A stretch of 64,000 nucleotides of DNA from Catenulispora sp. EB89 (GTDB lineage Bacteria; Actinomycetota; Actinomycetes; Streptomycetales; Catenulisporaceae): NCBI RefSeq assembly GCF_041261445.1, contig NZ_JBGCCU010000009.1, positions 186,001 through 250,000 on the forward strand, read 5' to 3'. The first letter of the stretch is position 1. Every line of letters starts with the position of its first letter. The notes below the pieces were generated by a model. That model worked only from the letters and a program-made list of their open reading frames with translations, searched no databases and was not told the DNA's origin. Positions 17,637 to 25,358 of the stretch are shown in pieces. Made by a program: the position numbers and the translations under genes.

Positions 17637-19334
17637 TCACGAAACCACGTTGATGTAGCTCATCATCCCGTTGTCCTCGTGCGCGGCGATGTGGCAGTGG
17701 AACATCCAGCGGCCGGGGAAGTCGTTGAACGGCACGCGGATGACCACCTTGCCGGGCACGCCGTTCACCGCGTGCGGCACCGGGACCGTGTCCTGCATGT
17801 GCGTGTACGGCTGCGCGACGCCGTTGATCGACATCACCTGGAACGGCGAGACGTGCAGATGGAAGGGGTGGTCCTCGCCGGCCTCGTTGAGGATGGTCCA
17901 CTCCTCGACGGTGCCCAGCTTGGCCGGGGTGGCGAACACCGACTGGTTCATGTCGAACTGCTTGCCGTTGATGTAGAACGACAGGCCGTCGGCGCTCTCC
18001 GACAGGTCGACCGTGCGCTGCTGGGCGATCGGGGCCGCGGCCAGGTCGGCCGGCGCGGTGCGGACCGCGCCGCTGAACTCCGGGAGCCGGGTGAGGCCGG
18101 CGCCCTGCACGGACACCTTGACCAGCTCGGTGTCCGGGTACTGATCGCCCTGCGGGCCGTTGCTGTAGGCGGTGGTGCGCAGCCAGGTCTGACCGGCGTT
18201 GGCGTTCGCCGTCACCAGCACGTCGTAGCGTTTGCCCGGCGGCAGCAGCAGGGTGTCGGCGGTGCGGGTCCGCGCGACCGGGACGCCGTCCTCGCCGACC
18301 ACGGTGAAGTGGTAGCCGTCCAGCTGGAGCTGGTAGAAGATGTCCGCCCCGGCGTTGGCCAGGCGCCACAGCTGGGTCTGGTTCGGGCGCAGCGTCAGCG
18401 TGGGCCGCAGCTGGCCGTTGACCAGGCGGACGGTCGGGGCGTTGGAGTCGATCGAGGTGGTGGCGGTGTTCTGCACGATGTGGCCGCCGGAGTCGATCTG
18501 CGCGTCCTTGAAGACGAACGTGTGCGCCTCCACGCCGTGGTAGGCCGCGGGCAGCAGGGTGCGGTCGTCGCCGACGACCATCGCCCCGGACAGGCCGGCG
18601 AAGATCTGGTTCTCGACGTCGCCGGGCATGAAGGGCGCCGGTGTCGGGGTTCCGGTCGTGGTCGGCGTGCTGGTCGTGCCGGACGTGCCGGACGTGCTGC
18701 TCGTGCTGCTGGTCTCCGTCATGCCGGGCATGTTCGCCATGCCGGCCATCGAGGTGTCGACGTCGTCCATCGCGGCCGGGCTGCCGGGCGCGGGGCAGGT
18801 CGTCCCCATCGCGTGGCTGTGGTACCAGTACGTGCCCTGAGGATGGTCGGCGGGGATCGCCAGCTGGTAGGTGAGCGTGGTGCCCGGGGCGGCGCACAGG
18901 AACGCGTCGTCGGAGTGGTCCTCGGGGGAGACGTGCATCCCGTGGAAGTGCAGGTTGGTGGCCACCTTCAGGTCGTTCACCAGGTGGATCGTGAGCTGTG
19001 CGCCGGGGTTGAACCGCAGCGTCGGCGCCACGAACCCGCCGTCGTAGGACTCGCCCCACACCTTCTTGCCGGCGAGGCTGAAGTGGGTGTCGGCGGCGTC
19101 CAGCGTGATGGTCAGGTCGTGGTTCGCGCCGGCGTCGATGTCGGCGTTCGCCGGATCCTTGAACGGCGCGCCGACCGTCATCCCCTGCTCCTGCTGGGCG
19201 GTCGACGGCGGGCCGGAGGAGGACCCCGGGGCCGCGGTCAGCGCGACCGCGCCGCCGGTGGCGGTGAGCAGCGCGGCGACGGTCATGAGAACAGAGGCGC
19301 GGCTTGCTAAGAAAGTGCGCAGCACGGATATCAC
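17637..19334 (-). CDS. Exported three-domain multicopper oxidase with a Met-rich insert
   Basis: A 565-residue exported oxidase from GTG 19334 (start not certain); the hydrophobic segment MTVAALLTATGGAVALTAA follows. All four copper motifs are present: LHFHGMH, TYWYHSHAMG, DHPFHLHVSPF, and the C-terminal HCHIAAHEDNGMM, whose Cys-His and last Met are type-1 copper ligands. After the second motif there is an insert of about 60 residues, first Met-rich (MAGMANMPGM), then Ser/Thr-rich; Met-rich inserts in CueO-type enzymes bind Cu(I). Likely role: copper detoxification by cuprous oxidation, or phenol oxidation. It stands alone, convergent to nothing. A CTACT/AGTAG pair lies upstream at 19398-19416. 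Confidence 0.92.
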   Translation of the reverse strand: MISVLRTFLASRASVLMTVAALLTATGGAVALTAAPGSSSGPPSTAQQEQGMTVGAPFKDPANADIDAGANHDLTITLDAADTHFSLAGKKVWGESYDGGFVAPTLRFNPGAQLTIHLVNDLKVATNLHFHGMHVSPEDHSDDAFLCAAPGTTLTYQLAIPADHPQGTYWYHSHAMGTTCPAPGSPAAMDDVDTSMAGMANMPGMTETSSTSSTSGTSGTTSTPTTTGTPTPAPFMPGDVENQIFAGLSGAMVVGDDRTLLPAAYHGVEAHTFVFKDAQIDSGGHIVQNTATTSIDSNAPTVRLVNGQLRPTLTLRPNQTQLWRLANAGADIFYQLQLDGYHFTVVGEDGVPVARTRTADTLLLPPGKRYDVLVTANANAGQTWLRTTAYSNGPQGDQYPDTELVKVSVQGAGLTRLPEFSGAVRTAPADLAAAPIAQQRTVDLSESADGLSFYINGKQFDMNQSVFATPAKLGTVEEWTILNEAGEDHPFHLHVSPFQVMSINGVAQPYTHMQDTVPVPHAVNGVPGKVVIRVPFNDFPGRWMFHCHIAAHEDNGMMSYINVVS

Positions 19335-19397
19335 CCATCAACCGGTGTATCGACAGGGGCAAGGCAGAATGCCTCGCCGGCACGGCGGATCGCCGTA

Positions 19398-19416
19398 CTA
19401 CTAGGCGACACAGTAG
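19398..19416. promoter_or_regulatory. CTACT/AGTAG inverted repeat upstream of the multicopper oxidase
   Basis: CTACT (19398-19402) and AGTAG (19412-19416) are 9 nt apart, 64 bp upstream of the oxidase start. The half-sites equal those before the BlaI gene, but the spacing differs (9 against 6). Confidence 0.35.
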
Positions 19417-19465
19417 CTAGGGTAACCAGTGGTGGGAAGGGGGATTCCCCTGCCGGAGACCCCTA

Positions 19466-20515
19466 TCAGACCCCTACTCGTTTCAGGGTCCGCAACACCG
19501 GCGCGCTCTGGATCTCGCGGATGCCGGGCAACGCGCCGACGCGGTCGGTCAGGAACTGGTAGAAGGCGGTGCCGGTGGTCGTCACGACGGACGCCAGCAC
19601 GTCGGTGGGACCCGTCGTGGCGCCGGCGAAAGCCACCTCGGGGAATTGGGCCAGTGCGTTACCGACCGTTGAGATCCGGGCCGGTTCTACGGACAGCCAT
19701 AGTAGAGCACTGAATCCGAAGCCGAGTGCCCAGTTGTCGACGTCGAGGTCGAGATACAGCGTCCCGTCGGCCAGCAGCGCGGCCAGACGGCGGCGGACGC
19801 TGGACTCGTCCAGGCCGGTCGCGGCGGCCAGGCCGGTGAAGGGCGCGCGGCCGTCGCGGGCCAGCTCGGCGACGAGGACACGGTCGGCGGGGTCGAGGAC
19901 GGTCGGTTCGAGGACGGTCGCTTTGAAGACGGTCGGCTCGGCGGGGCCGGGTTCGGGCCTTGATTCAGGCCCGTGCTCTGATTCAGGTACGGACCCTGAT
20001 TCAGGTCCGGATCTGTGTAGCGCGGCGGAAGTCAGCGCGGCGATCTGCTCGTCGCTCAGCGCGGTCGCCACCGGCTGCCAGCCGTCCTCGTTGCCGGTGA
20101 AGGTGTGCACCACGCAGTAGGCGCTGATCGCGATGATCGGCTTGGTGGCCGGAAGCCGTTCGAGCAGCAGGGCGTCCCGGTCGTCGTCGGGAGTCAGGAT
20201 GCTGCACAGCACCTCGGTCCCGCCGGAGGCGATGCGAACCCAGGAGGTGTCGGCGCGTTTGGCGAGGGCTTTGGCGATCGCGGTCGACGAACCCGGCGCG
20301 CACTGGAGCCGGAGCACCCAGGTGGTCAGGCCGAGGCGGTCGGCGGACAGGCCGGCGACGACCCTGACCGTGCCGTCTCGGCGGAGCGCCCGATAACGGC
20401 GGGCGATCGTCTGGTCGGAGACCCCGAGGACCGCGGCGATGCGGCTGAAGGACGCCCGGCCGTCGAGGCAGAGGGCGTGCACGAGCTGGCGGTCGAGGAG
20501 ATCCACAAGATCCAT
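19466..20515 (-). CDS. Lrp/AsnC-family regulator with two fused HTH-ligand modules
   Basis: A 349-residue protein that is two Lrp/AsnC units in tandem. Unit 1: LLDRQLVHALCLDGRASFSR, SDQTIARRYRALRRDGTVRV, then an effector-type domain. Unit 2 after about residue 205: ADRVLVAELARDGRAPFTGL, DESSVRRRLAALLADGTLYL, then a second effector-type domain. The units are joined by a Pro/Glu/Ser-rich linker made of short repeats. The ATG start at 20515 excludes 35 upstream codons with no family similarity. It is divergent from a quinone-oxidoreductase-like gene 131 bp away, the usual arrangement of a local regulator and its target. Confidence 0.9.
   Translation of the reverse strand: MDLVDLLDRQLVHALCLDGRASFSRIAAVLGVSDQTIARRYRALRRDGTVRVVAGLSADRLGLTTWVLRLQCAPGSSTAIAKALAKRADTSWVRIASGGTEVLCSILTPDDDRDALLLERLPATKPIIAISAYCVVHTFTGNEDGWQPVATALSDEQIAALTSAALHRSGPESGSVPESEHGPESRPEPGPAEPTVFKATVLEPTVLDPADRVLVAELARDGRAPFTGLAAATGLDESSVRRRLAALLADGTLYLDLDVDNWALGFGFSALLWLSVEPARISTVGNALAQFPEVAFAGATTGPTDVLASVVTTTGTAFYQFLTDRVGALPGIREIQSAPVLRTLKRVGV
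19880..20005 (-). repeat. Short degenerate tandem repeats in the Lrp linker
   Basis: Two repeat families lie side by side: GAGGACGGTCG-type units (about 19890-19945) and GATTCAGG-type units about 18-20 bp apart (about 19960-20005). They encode a linker of the pattern PES..PE..GPESRPEP and TVxKATVLEPTVLDP. The linker length probably varies between strains. Confidence 0.6.
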
Positions 20516-20646
20516 TCTATGTCGAGAACCGGCACAGAGGATGGATCGGTATCGGTTTCCGGTGGGATCGCTCGCCTGAATGGTGCATCGCGATTCGGCC
20601 GGTTCAAGGTGGATCCGCAAATCCGTACCGCTTCAGGGAGATTCAC

Positions 20647-21678
20647 ATGGGCGTTCTGCCCGCCACCAGTCACGAAGTCCGCCTCGTCGCGCGTCCGCAC
20701 GGGCTGCCGACCGCCGAGAACTTCGCCGTCGTCGAGGTTCCGGTGCCGGTTCCGGCCGAGAACGAGGTTCTGGTCCGGAACCACGCGTTCCGCGTCTCCG
20801 CCTCGGTCCGCATGATGATCAGCGAAGGCGCCGAGGCCGTCGAGGGTGTTCCGTTCCCGGCGTTGGGGCCGGGCGACACGGTGGCCGAGCAGGCTGTGGG
20901 GGAGGTCGTCGCCGCACCTGGCGACAGCGGCCTGGAACCGGGCGATCTCGTCTCGCATCACCTGGGATACCGGGAGTATGCGGCGGTGCCGCTGGCCGGA
21001 CTTACCCGCCTGCCGGAGCGTCCGGACGATCCGATCGTGCATCTCGGGCACGGCTGGACCGCGTACGCCGCGCTGACTCGTGGCGTCCCGATCCAGCCGG
21101 GCGACACGGTGTTCGTCTCCGGCGCCTCCGGAGCCATCGGCTCGATGGCCGGGCAGATCGCCCGGCTGCTCGGCGCGGGGCGCGTCGTCGGCAGCGCCGG
21201 GTCGCAGGCCAAGGCCGATCTGCTGACCGGCGGCCTGGGCTACGACGCCGTCGTGCTTCGCGGCGCCGGGCCGATCGCCGAGCAGCTGCGGCGGGCCGCG
21301 CCCGACGGCGTCGACGTGGTCCTGGACAGCGTCGGCGGCGAGCAGCTCGCGGCCTCGATCGCGGTGGCGAATCAGGGTGCTCGGGTGCTCGTGATCGGCG
21401 CGCTGTCCGGCCAGCTGGCGACGACCGGCGCGGGTCGGACCGCGCCGGTTGAGCTGGACTCCTTCCAGCTGCTGCTGAAGAAGATCTCGTTGCGTGGCTA
21501 CAGCGCCGACGACGACCCCGAGGCGCTGCCGGAGTGGAACCGGGCGTTCGCCGACTGGCTCGGGGCCGGGGCGATCGCGTTCCCGCACGAGCGGATCAAG
21601 GGCCTGGCGAACGCGCCGCAGGCGATCCTCGACACCATCGGCGGACGGTATCTCGGGACGGTTGTCGTCGAGGTCTGA
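20647..21678 (+). CDS. NADP-dependent medium-chain oxidoreductase, CurA/leukotriene-B4-reductase type
   Basis: A 343-residue zinc-independent MDR protein. ATG 20647 follows AGGGAG. The N-terminal GroES-like domain has VEVPVPVPAENEVLVRNHAF; the Rossmann domain has FVSGASGAIGSMAGQIARLL (the AxxGxxG nucleotide-binding turn) and VDVVLDSVGGEQLAASI. It lacks the Cys/His zinc ligands of alcohol dehydrogenases. It likely reduces alpha,beta-unsaturated ketones or aldehydes with NADPH. It is divergent from the double Lrp regulator, which probably controls it. Confidence 0.9.
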   Translation: MGVLPATSHEVRLVARPHGLPTAENFAVVEVPVPVPAENEVLVRNHAFRVSASVRMMISEGAEAVEGVPFPALGPGDTVAEQAVGEVVAAPGDSGLEPGDLVSHHLGYREYAAVPLAGLTRLPERPDDPIVHLGHGWTAYAALTRGVPIQPGDTVFVSGASGAIGSMAGQIARLLGAGRVVGSAGSQAKADLLTGGLGYDAVVLRGAGPIAEQLRRAAPDGVDVVLDSVGGEQLAASIAVANQGARVLVIGALSGQLATTGAGRTAPVELDSFQLLLKKISLRGYSADDDPEALPEWNRAFADWLGAGAIAFPHERIKGLANAPQAILDTIGGRYLGTVVVEV

Positions 21679-21703
21679 TCCGGCGGCCTGAACGCGGCAG
21701 GCC

Positions 21704-21819
21704 AGTGAGCCGACTTTGAGGTTCGCCAGCGCAATTACGGCAGTGTGCTCTCGCCCGACCTGCGCGTTGGCGCAGAACTCGACTCACGGGGTGTCGGCGA
21801 ATCTCGAAGTCGGCTCACT
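21704..21819. repeat. Small element with 24-bp terminal inverted repeats between convergent genes
   Basis: A 24-bp arm at 21704-21727 (AGTGAGCCGACTT, then TTCGCC) faces 21796-21819, with 22 of 24 positions complementary, around 68 nt. It lies 25 nt after the oxidoreductase stop, and its right edge overlaps the crcB stop codon (TAG, 21820-21818). It could be a bidirectional terminator or a MITE-like insertion whose end now supplies the stop codon. Confidence 0.6.
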
Positions 21820-22189
21820 AGACGATCAGCGCGAGCCCGAGTCCGAGCGCCGCCGCAGCCGTCCCGGCGAGCAGGCTGACGGCGACGTTCGTGCCGGCCT
21901 CGGCGATGGAGCCGTCCTCGACCAGGCGCATGGTCTCGTAGGAGAACGTCGAGAAGGTCGTGTAGGCGCCGCAGAATCCCGTGCCGAGCATCGCGAGCAT
22001 GCCTTTCGGCATGCCGTGGTGCACGGCGAGGCCGGTCAGCAGGCCGAGCAGGAACGCACCGGTGAGGTTGATGGCCATGGTGCCGAGCGGGAGTCGGGAG
22101 GTGCGGCGGCCGGCGATGGTCCGGTCCAGCAGGAAGCGGGCCGGGGCACCGATCGCGGAGGCCGCCGAGACGGCGAGCAGGGTGAGCAT
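21818..22189 (-). CDS. crcB: Fluoride exporter CrcB/Fluc, second subunit
   Basis: A 123-residue protein with four predicted transmembrane helices. Fluc landmarks: APARFLLDRTI near the N-terminus, GTMAINLTGAFLLGLLTG, and GFCGAYTTFSTFSYET, the last containing the Phe-rich pore segment. Its ATG overlaps the upstream crcB stop by one base (TGATG). Paired CrcB genes usually make a heterodimeric, antiparallel fluoride channel. It is expressed from the fluoride riboswitch upstream of the first gene. Confidence 0.94.
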   Translation of the reverse strand: MLTLLAVSAASAIGAPARFLLDRTIAGRRTSRLPLGTMAINLTGAFLLGLLTGLAVHHGMPKGMLAMLGTGFCGAYTTFSTFSYETMRLVEDGSIAEAGTNVAVSLLAGTAAAALGLGLALIV

Positions 22190-22758
22190 CAGGACTGCTC
22201 CGTCGACAGGGCCAGCACCGACGCGGGCGCGGGGTGTTCGAGGTGTCTGCGGCGCTTGCCCCGCCAGGCGGCGATGCCGCGGCCCAGGCTCAGCCCCAGG
22301 CTGGTCGCCGCGATCCCGGCGGCCAGGCTCAGGAACACGTTCGCGGCGGCGGTGCCGTAGGCCCCGGCGGCCAGCAGGCGGTCGGTGTCGACCATCCACG
22401 TGGAGAACGTGGTGTAGGCACCGAGGAAGCCGACGCAGAAGAAGGGGCGTACGTAGGCGTTCGGCGGCCAGACGTCGAGGATGAACACCATCAGCAGCGC
22501 CAGCACGAACGATCCGGTGATGTTGATCGCGAAGGTGGTCGCCGGGAAGGTGTGCGGCGCGGTCGGGAAGGCCAGGCCGAGGCCGTAGCGTGCGGGACCG
22601 CCGAGGGCTCCGCCGGCGGCGATGGCGGCCACGACGCGGCGCGGGGTGCGGGGTCGGGGCGCTTGCGGCTGGGGGTTCGATTCCGCCGGGTCGGATTCGA
22701 CCAGGTCCGGATCGGTGGGAAGGTCGTCGGCCGGTGTGAGGTCGGCGTCGCGGGTCAC
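22189..22758 (-). CDS. crcB: Fluoride exporter CrcB/Fluc, first subunit, with acidic N-terminal extension
   Basis: 189 residues from GTG 22758, which has AGGAG 8 nt upstream; longer frames run into the riboswitch and are not translated. About 35 residues of Asp/Glu/Pro-rich cytoplasmic extension precede the Fluc core: GGALGGPARYGLG, TTFAINITGSFVLALLMV, FCVGFLGAYTTFSTW, then two more helices and an Arg-rich tail (GKRRRHLEHP). It forms an operon with the shorter crcB by a one-base overlap. The RBS is predicted to be masked by the riboswitch in the absence of fluoride. Confidence 0.93.
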   Translation of the reverse strand: MTRDADLTPADDLPTDPDLVESDPAESNPQPQAPRPRTPRRVVAAIAAGGALGGPARYGLGLAFPTAPHTFPATTFAINITGSFVLALLMVFILDVWPPNAYVRPFFCVGFLGAYTTFSTWMVDTDRLLAAGAYGTAAANVFLSLAAGIAATSLGLSLGRGIAAWRGKRRRHLEHPAPASVLALSTEQS

Positions 22759-22766
22759 GTCACAAG

Positions 22767-22864
22767 CTCCTACTCGTCCCAAGATGACGGCAGCACGCGT
22801 CATCGCGTTGGAGTAGGGACCGTTGGCCAGGCACTGGCGGTTGTACGGCGGGCCCCACCGCCGG
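22767..22864 (-). promoter_or_regulatory. Fluoride riboswitch (crcB motif) with translational expression platform
   Basis: On the minus strand the aptamer spans 22864-22810. P1 is GGCGG/CCGCC, with loop GGUGGGGCC in between. The P3 hairpin is GCCAG-ugc-CUGGC. A pseudoknot pairs loop GGGGCC with GGUCCC near the 3' end. The end CCUAC matches the conserved 3' element of known fluoride aptamers. Downstream, GAGUAGG (22775-22769) can pair with the aptamer's CCUACUC, and that strand contains the crcB ribosome-binding site AGGAG (22771-22767). Predicted logic: fluoride locks the pseudoknot, CCUACUC is sequestered in the aptamer, and the RBS is free. Confidence 0.85.
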
Positions 22865-22930
22865 TGATACCGCGCCATGGTAGCGGGACTGTCCGCGATC
22901 CGCTAAACGCCGGCCGGGTTACCGATATAC

Positions 22931-22945
22931 TTGCTCGCGCAAGCA
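22931..22945. promoter_or_regulatory. MarR-type palindrome in its own promoter
   Basis: TTGCTCGCGCAAGCA, with TTGC/GCAA arms, lies 32 bp before the marR-like start. The half GCGCAAGCA recurs in the perfect palindrome at 25083-25096 before the metallo-hydrolase gene. Upstream GATATAC at 22924-22930 resembles a -10. Confidence 0.55.
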
Positions 22946-22976
22946 GTGTGGCGCAACCTCACGGAGGCCGGGTCTG

Positions 22977-23504
22977 ATGGCAGCGAGCGACAAGGTGCAG
23001 CGAGCGCGGAGTGCTCAGAGCGACCCGGTGCAGCCCCCCGCCGCCGAACTCGGCCCGATGGTCTCCGGACTGCTGGAGGAGACCGCGCTGTGGCAGGCAT
23101 TCCTCGGCACGCACCGCCGCCTGGTCGACCGCCTCGCCGACCAGATGCAGACGGACCACGGCCTGCCGCTGGAGTGGTTCGACGTGCTCATCCACCTCGC
23201 CGACGAGCCCGGCGCGCGCCTGCGCCAGCGCGAGCTGCGCGACCGGATGCTGCTCAGCGAGAGCGGCGTGAGCCGGATGCTGGCGCGGATGGCGTCAGCG
23301 GGCCTGGTGGAGCGCCGGCCCGCCGACGACGACCGCCGCGGCGTCGAGATCGCCCTCACCGACGCCGGCGCCCAGGCGCTCGCCGCGGCCCTGGAGTCGC
23401 ACCGCGCGCTGGTCGCGACGTCGTTCACCGACCGGCTGACCGCCACCGATCGCCTCGCGCTGGAACACATTCTGGGCAGGCTCACCGAGCCGGCCGAGGG
23501 CTGA
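22977..23504 (+). CDS. MarR-family transcriptional regulator
   Basis: A 175-residue winged-helix regulator. ATG 22977 follows GGAGG by 9-10 nt. Landmarks: HGLPLEWFDVLIHLADEPG, recognition helix block DRMLLSESGVSRMLARMASA, and the wing RRPADDDRRGVEIALTDAG with the family's DxR. About 30 residues of flexible N-terminus precede it. It overlaps tail to tail by 23 bp with the next gene. Shared palindromes suggest it represses itself and the Tat-exported metallo-hydrolase at 23921-25021. Confidence 0.92.
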   Translation: MAASDKVQRARSAQSDPVQPPAAELGPMVSGLLEETALWQAFLGTHRRLVDRLADQMQTDHGLPLEWFDVLIHLADEPGARLRQRELRDRMLLSESGVSRMLARMASAGLVERRPADDDRRGVEIALTDAGAQALAAALESHRALVATSFTDRLTATDRLALEHILGRLTEPAEG

Positions 23505-23895
23505 TGACGAGGCCCGCGGTGGTGAACGCCAGGCCGCCGGCCCAGGCGAGCGGGCCCTGGAGCCCCGGCCACAGCGGCATGTAGTGCGGCACGAGCACGA
23601 AGAGGATGAAGCTGACGTCGGTGACGAACGCGATGCCGAGCACCAGCCAGAACGCCGGCTGCCACGCGCGGACGACGGCCAGCACCGCGAACGCCGCGAT
23701 CAGGCCGGCGGCGAAGTAGAGCGTCCACGCGTCCTGATACAGCCGGGCCTGGACCATCGAGTGGTGTTGGGCCCGGCCGAGGCGTGCGACGGCGTTGCCG
23801 GCCTGGACATGGAGAATCGCCCAGAGTAGGTAGAAGGCGTACCCGGCAGTGCTGAGAATTCGGGCGGGCGTTCGTTCGGATATCCGAGCAGGCAT
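23482..23895 (-). CDS. Small four-helix membrane protein of unknown function
   Basis: 137 residues with four hydrophobic stretches: ILSTAGYAFYLLWAILHV, WTLYFAAGLIAAFAVLAVV, FWLVLGIAFVTDVSFILFVL, and AWAGGLAFTTAGLVI. A conserved-looking loop ARLGRAQHHSMVQARLYQDA lies between helices 1 and 2. I do not recognise the family. It lies 25 nt downstream of the metallo-hydrolase gene on the same strand, so it may be the second gene of a MarR-controlled operon. Confidence 0.75.
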   Translation of the reverse strand: MPARISERTPARILSTAGYAFYLLWAILHVQAGNAVARLGRAQHHSMVQARLYQDAWTLYFAAGLIAAFAVLAVVRAWQPAFWLVLGIAFVTDVSFILFVLVPHYMPLWPGLQGPLAWAGGLAFTTAGLVISPRPAR

Positions 23896-23920
23896 GAGCT
23901 GCCGCCTCCCTGGTGAAGAG

Positions 23921-25021
23921 TCAGCGGATGCCGAACGGGCCCAGGACGTCGCCGTCGATGCGCAGCGATTCGAGCATCGTGTAGGCGTTGTCGACCGTGT
24001 AGACGTCGGCCGCGCCGAGCACGCCGGTGTACTTGGCGGCCACCGGTGCGGCGGCTGCCTCGGCGACTGCGGACAGGTAGGTCTTGAAGATCGCCCAGGC
24101 GTTGCCGGTCGGGCCGTACTTGGCGAAGAACTCGGTCGGGTCGAGTGATGCGATCGCCGCTTGCGTGCTGCTTTTCAGGTCGCTGACATAGGCCAGCTGC
24201 GTCTCGGCGTCCGCACGGCTGCCGAGCCGTCCCAGGTGTCCGCCGACCAGGGTCTGCCAGGGGTAGTCCAGGGCTGTCTGGTGCGCGGTGATCCAGCCGG
24301 GGACGTCCTGGGAGAAGCCGAGGTTGCCGAAGGGGACCCAGCCCGGGAACAGGACGTCGACGACCATCAGCGTGTCGTGCGCGGGGACGTGGATGAAGAT
24401 GTTGCCCGGCGCGTGGTTCGGCCCGTGGTACTCCAGCAGCAAGTGTTCCCCGCCGACTTCGACCTCGTGGCGGCGGGTGAACGTCACCGTCGGCGCTGGC
24501 CGCCGCGGATCGGCGTCGCGGGCCAGCGCGTGAGCGGTGTCGACGTGCGCGATGCGGACTGTGTCGGGGCCGCCGAGCAGCGCGGCGGCACCTATGTGGT
24601 CGGCGTGTGAGTGCGAGTAGATGACGTGCGTGACCTTGGCGGACCGGCCGTTGGCGCGAGTGACGTCGTCGATCGCCCGCAGCAGGTTGTGCCCGATCGT
24701 CGGCGGCGCGTCCACGACCACCACGCCGCGCGCCGTCGACAGGAACATCGCTTGGTAGTAGCCATCCGTGACCCAGTACAGGTCCCCGGATATCCGGCCG
24801 ACGTAGTAGCCGTTGGCATTCAGCGCAGGCCCGAATGCCTCAGCGGGCACCGGCGCGAAGTCCGGCAGGCCGGGAGCGGGAGGCGCGGCGTCTGCGTCTG
24901 CGTGCGCTGTGCCGGGGGTGACGGCACCGAGCAGCCCGGATGCGGTCGGCACGGTCAGGGCGGCGGCGGTGGTCATCAGGAACCTGCGACGGTCGGTTGC
25001 TTGCGTCGGCAATGAGTTCAT
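23921..25021 (-). CDS. Tat-exported metallo-beta-lactamase-fold hydrolase 1
   Basis: A 366-residue protein. Twin-arginine signal TDRRRFLMTTAAALTV. The MBL zinc motif is YSHSHADHIG; further ligands come from the GPNHAPGN His and the VVDVLFPGW Asp. The C-terminal third is helical (TQAAIASLDPTEFFAKYG). Close to the paralogue at 29047-30117 throughout. Substrate cannot be told; the fold covers lactonases, esterases and sulfatases. A perfect 14-bp palindrome TGCTTGCGCAAGCA lies 62 bp upstream of the start and shares a half-site with the marR promoter. Confidence 0.9.
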   Translation of the reverse strand: MNSLPTQATDRRRFLMTTAAALTVPTASGLLGAVTPGTAHADADAAPPAPGLPDFAPVPAEAFGPALNANGYYVGRISGDLYWVTDGYYQAMFLSTARGVVVVDAPPTIGHNLLRAIDDVTRANGRSAKVTHVIYSHSHADHIGAAALLGGPDTVRIAHVDTAHALARDADPRRPAPTVTFTRRHEVEVGGEHLLLEYHGPNHAPGNIFIHVPAHDTLMVVDVLFPGWVPFGNLGFSQDVPGWITAHQTALDYPWQTLVGGHLGRLGSRADAETQLAYVSDLKSSTQAAIASLDPTEFFAKYGPTGNAWAIFKTYLSAVAEAAAAPVAAKYTGVLGAADVYTVDNAYTMLESLRIDGDVLGPFGIR

Positions 25022-25082
25022 GGCGGTTTGGTCGCTTCCATCGAGGGCTGTCAGTGGCTGGCCGCATCAATGTAGCTCTAGG

Positions 25083-25096
25083 TGCTTGCGCAAGCA
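25083..25096. promoter_or_regulatory. Perfect 14-bp palindrome upstream of MBL hydrolase 1
   Basis: TGCTTGCGCAAGCA is self-complementary over 14 bp and sits 62-75 bp before the ATG at 25021. It shares GCGCAAGCA with the palindrome in the marR promoter (22931-22945), which suggests a common repressor. Confidence 0.6.
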
Positions 25097-25110
25097 AGCT
25101 TCTGCCGCGA

Positions 25111-25335
25111 CTACCGTCCCGCCGCCTCCGGCCGGGTGACCTCGAGAAGGTCCAGCCCGAGCCGCTCCATCTGCGCCAGCACCCCGTACAGCGCCGAGAG
25201 GTCGAGCAGTCCGGTGAGCACCGTCTGCGCGCCCGGGTCCCGGCACTCGGCGACCAGCGTGGGGAACGCGGACAGGACGGTCTCGCCGAGGTGGCCGCCG
25301 ACGCGGATCGAGTACAGGGCCGGTTCTGCGTTCAT
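25111..25335 (-). CDS. Small conserved-type soluble protein, function unknown
   Basis: 74 residues, starting MNAEPALYSIRVGGHLGETV, with a core FPTLVAECRDPGAQTVLTGL and LDLSALYGVLAQMERLGLDL. This pattern is familiar from short actinobacterial hypothetical proteins found next to LAL-type LuxR regulators; no function is known to me. A three-half-site operator lies 24-53 bp upstream of the ATG, between it and the stop codon of the LAL regulator. Confidence 0.7.
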   Translation of the reverse strand: MNAEPALYSIRVGGHLGETVLSAFPTLVAECRDPGAQTVLTGLLDLSALYGVLAQMERLGLDLLEVTRPEAAGR

Positions 25336-25358
25336 GCCTGCACGGTCCCGCCGGGTCC

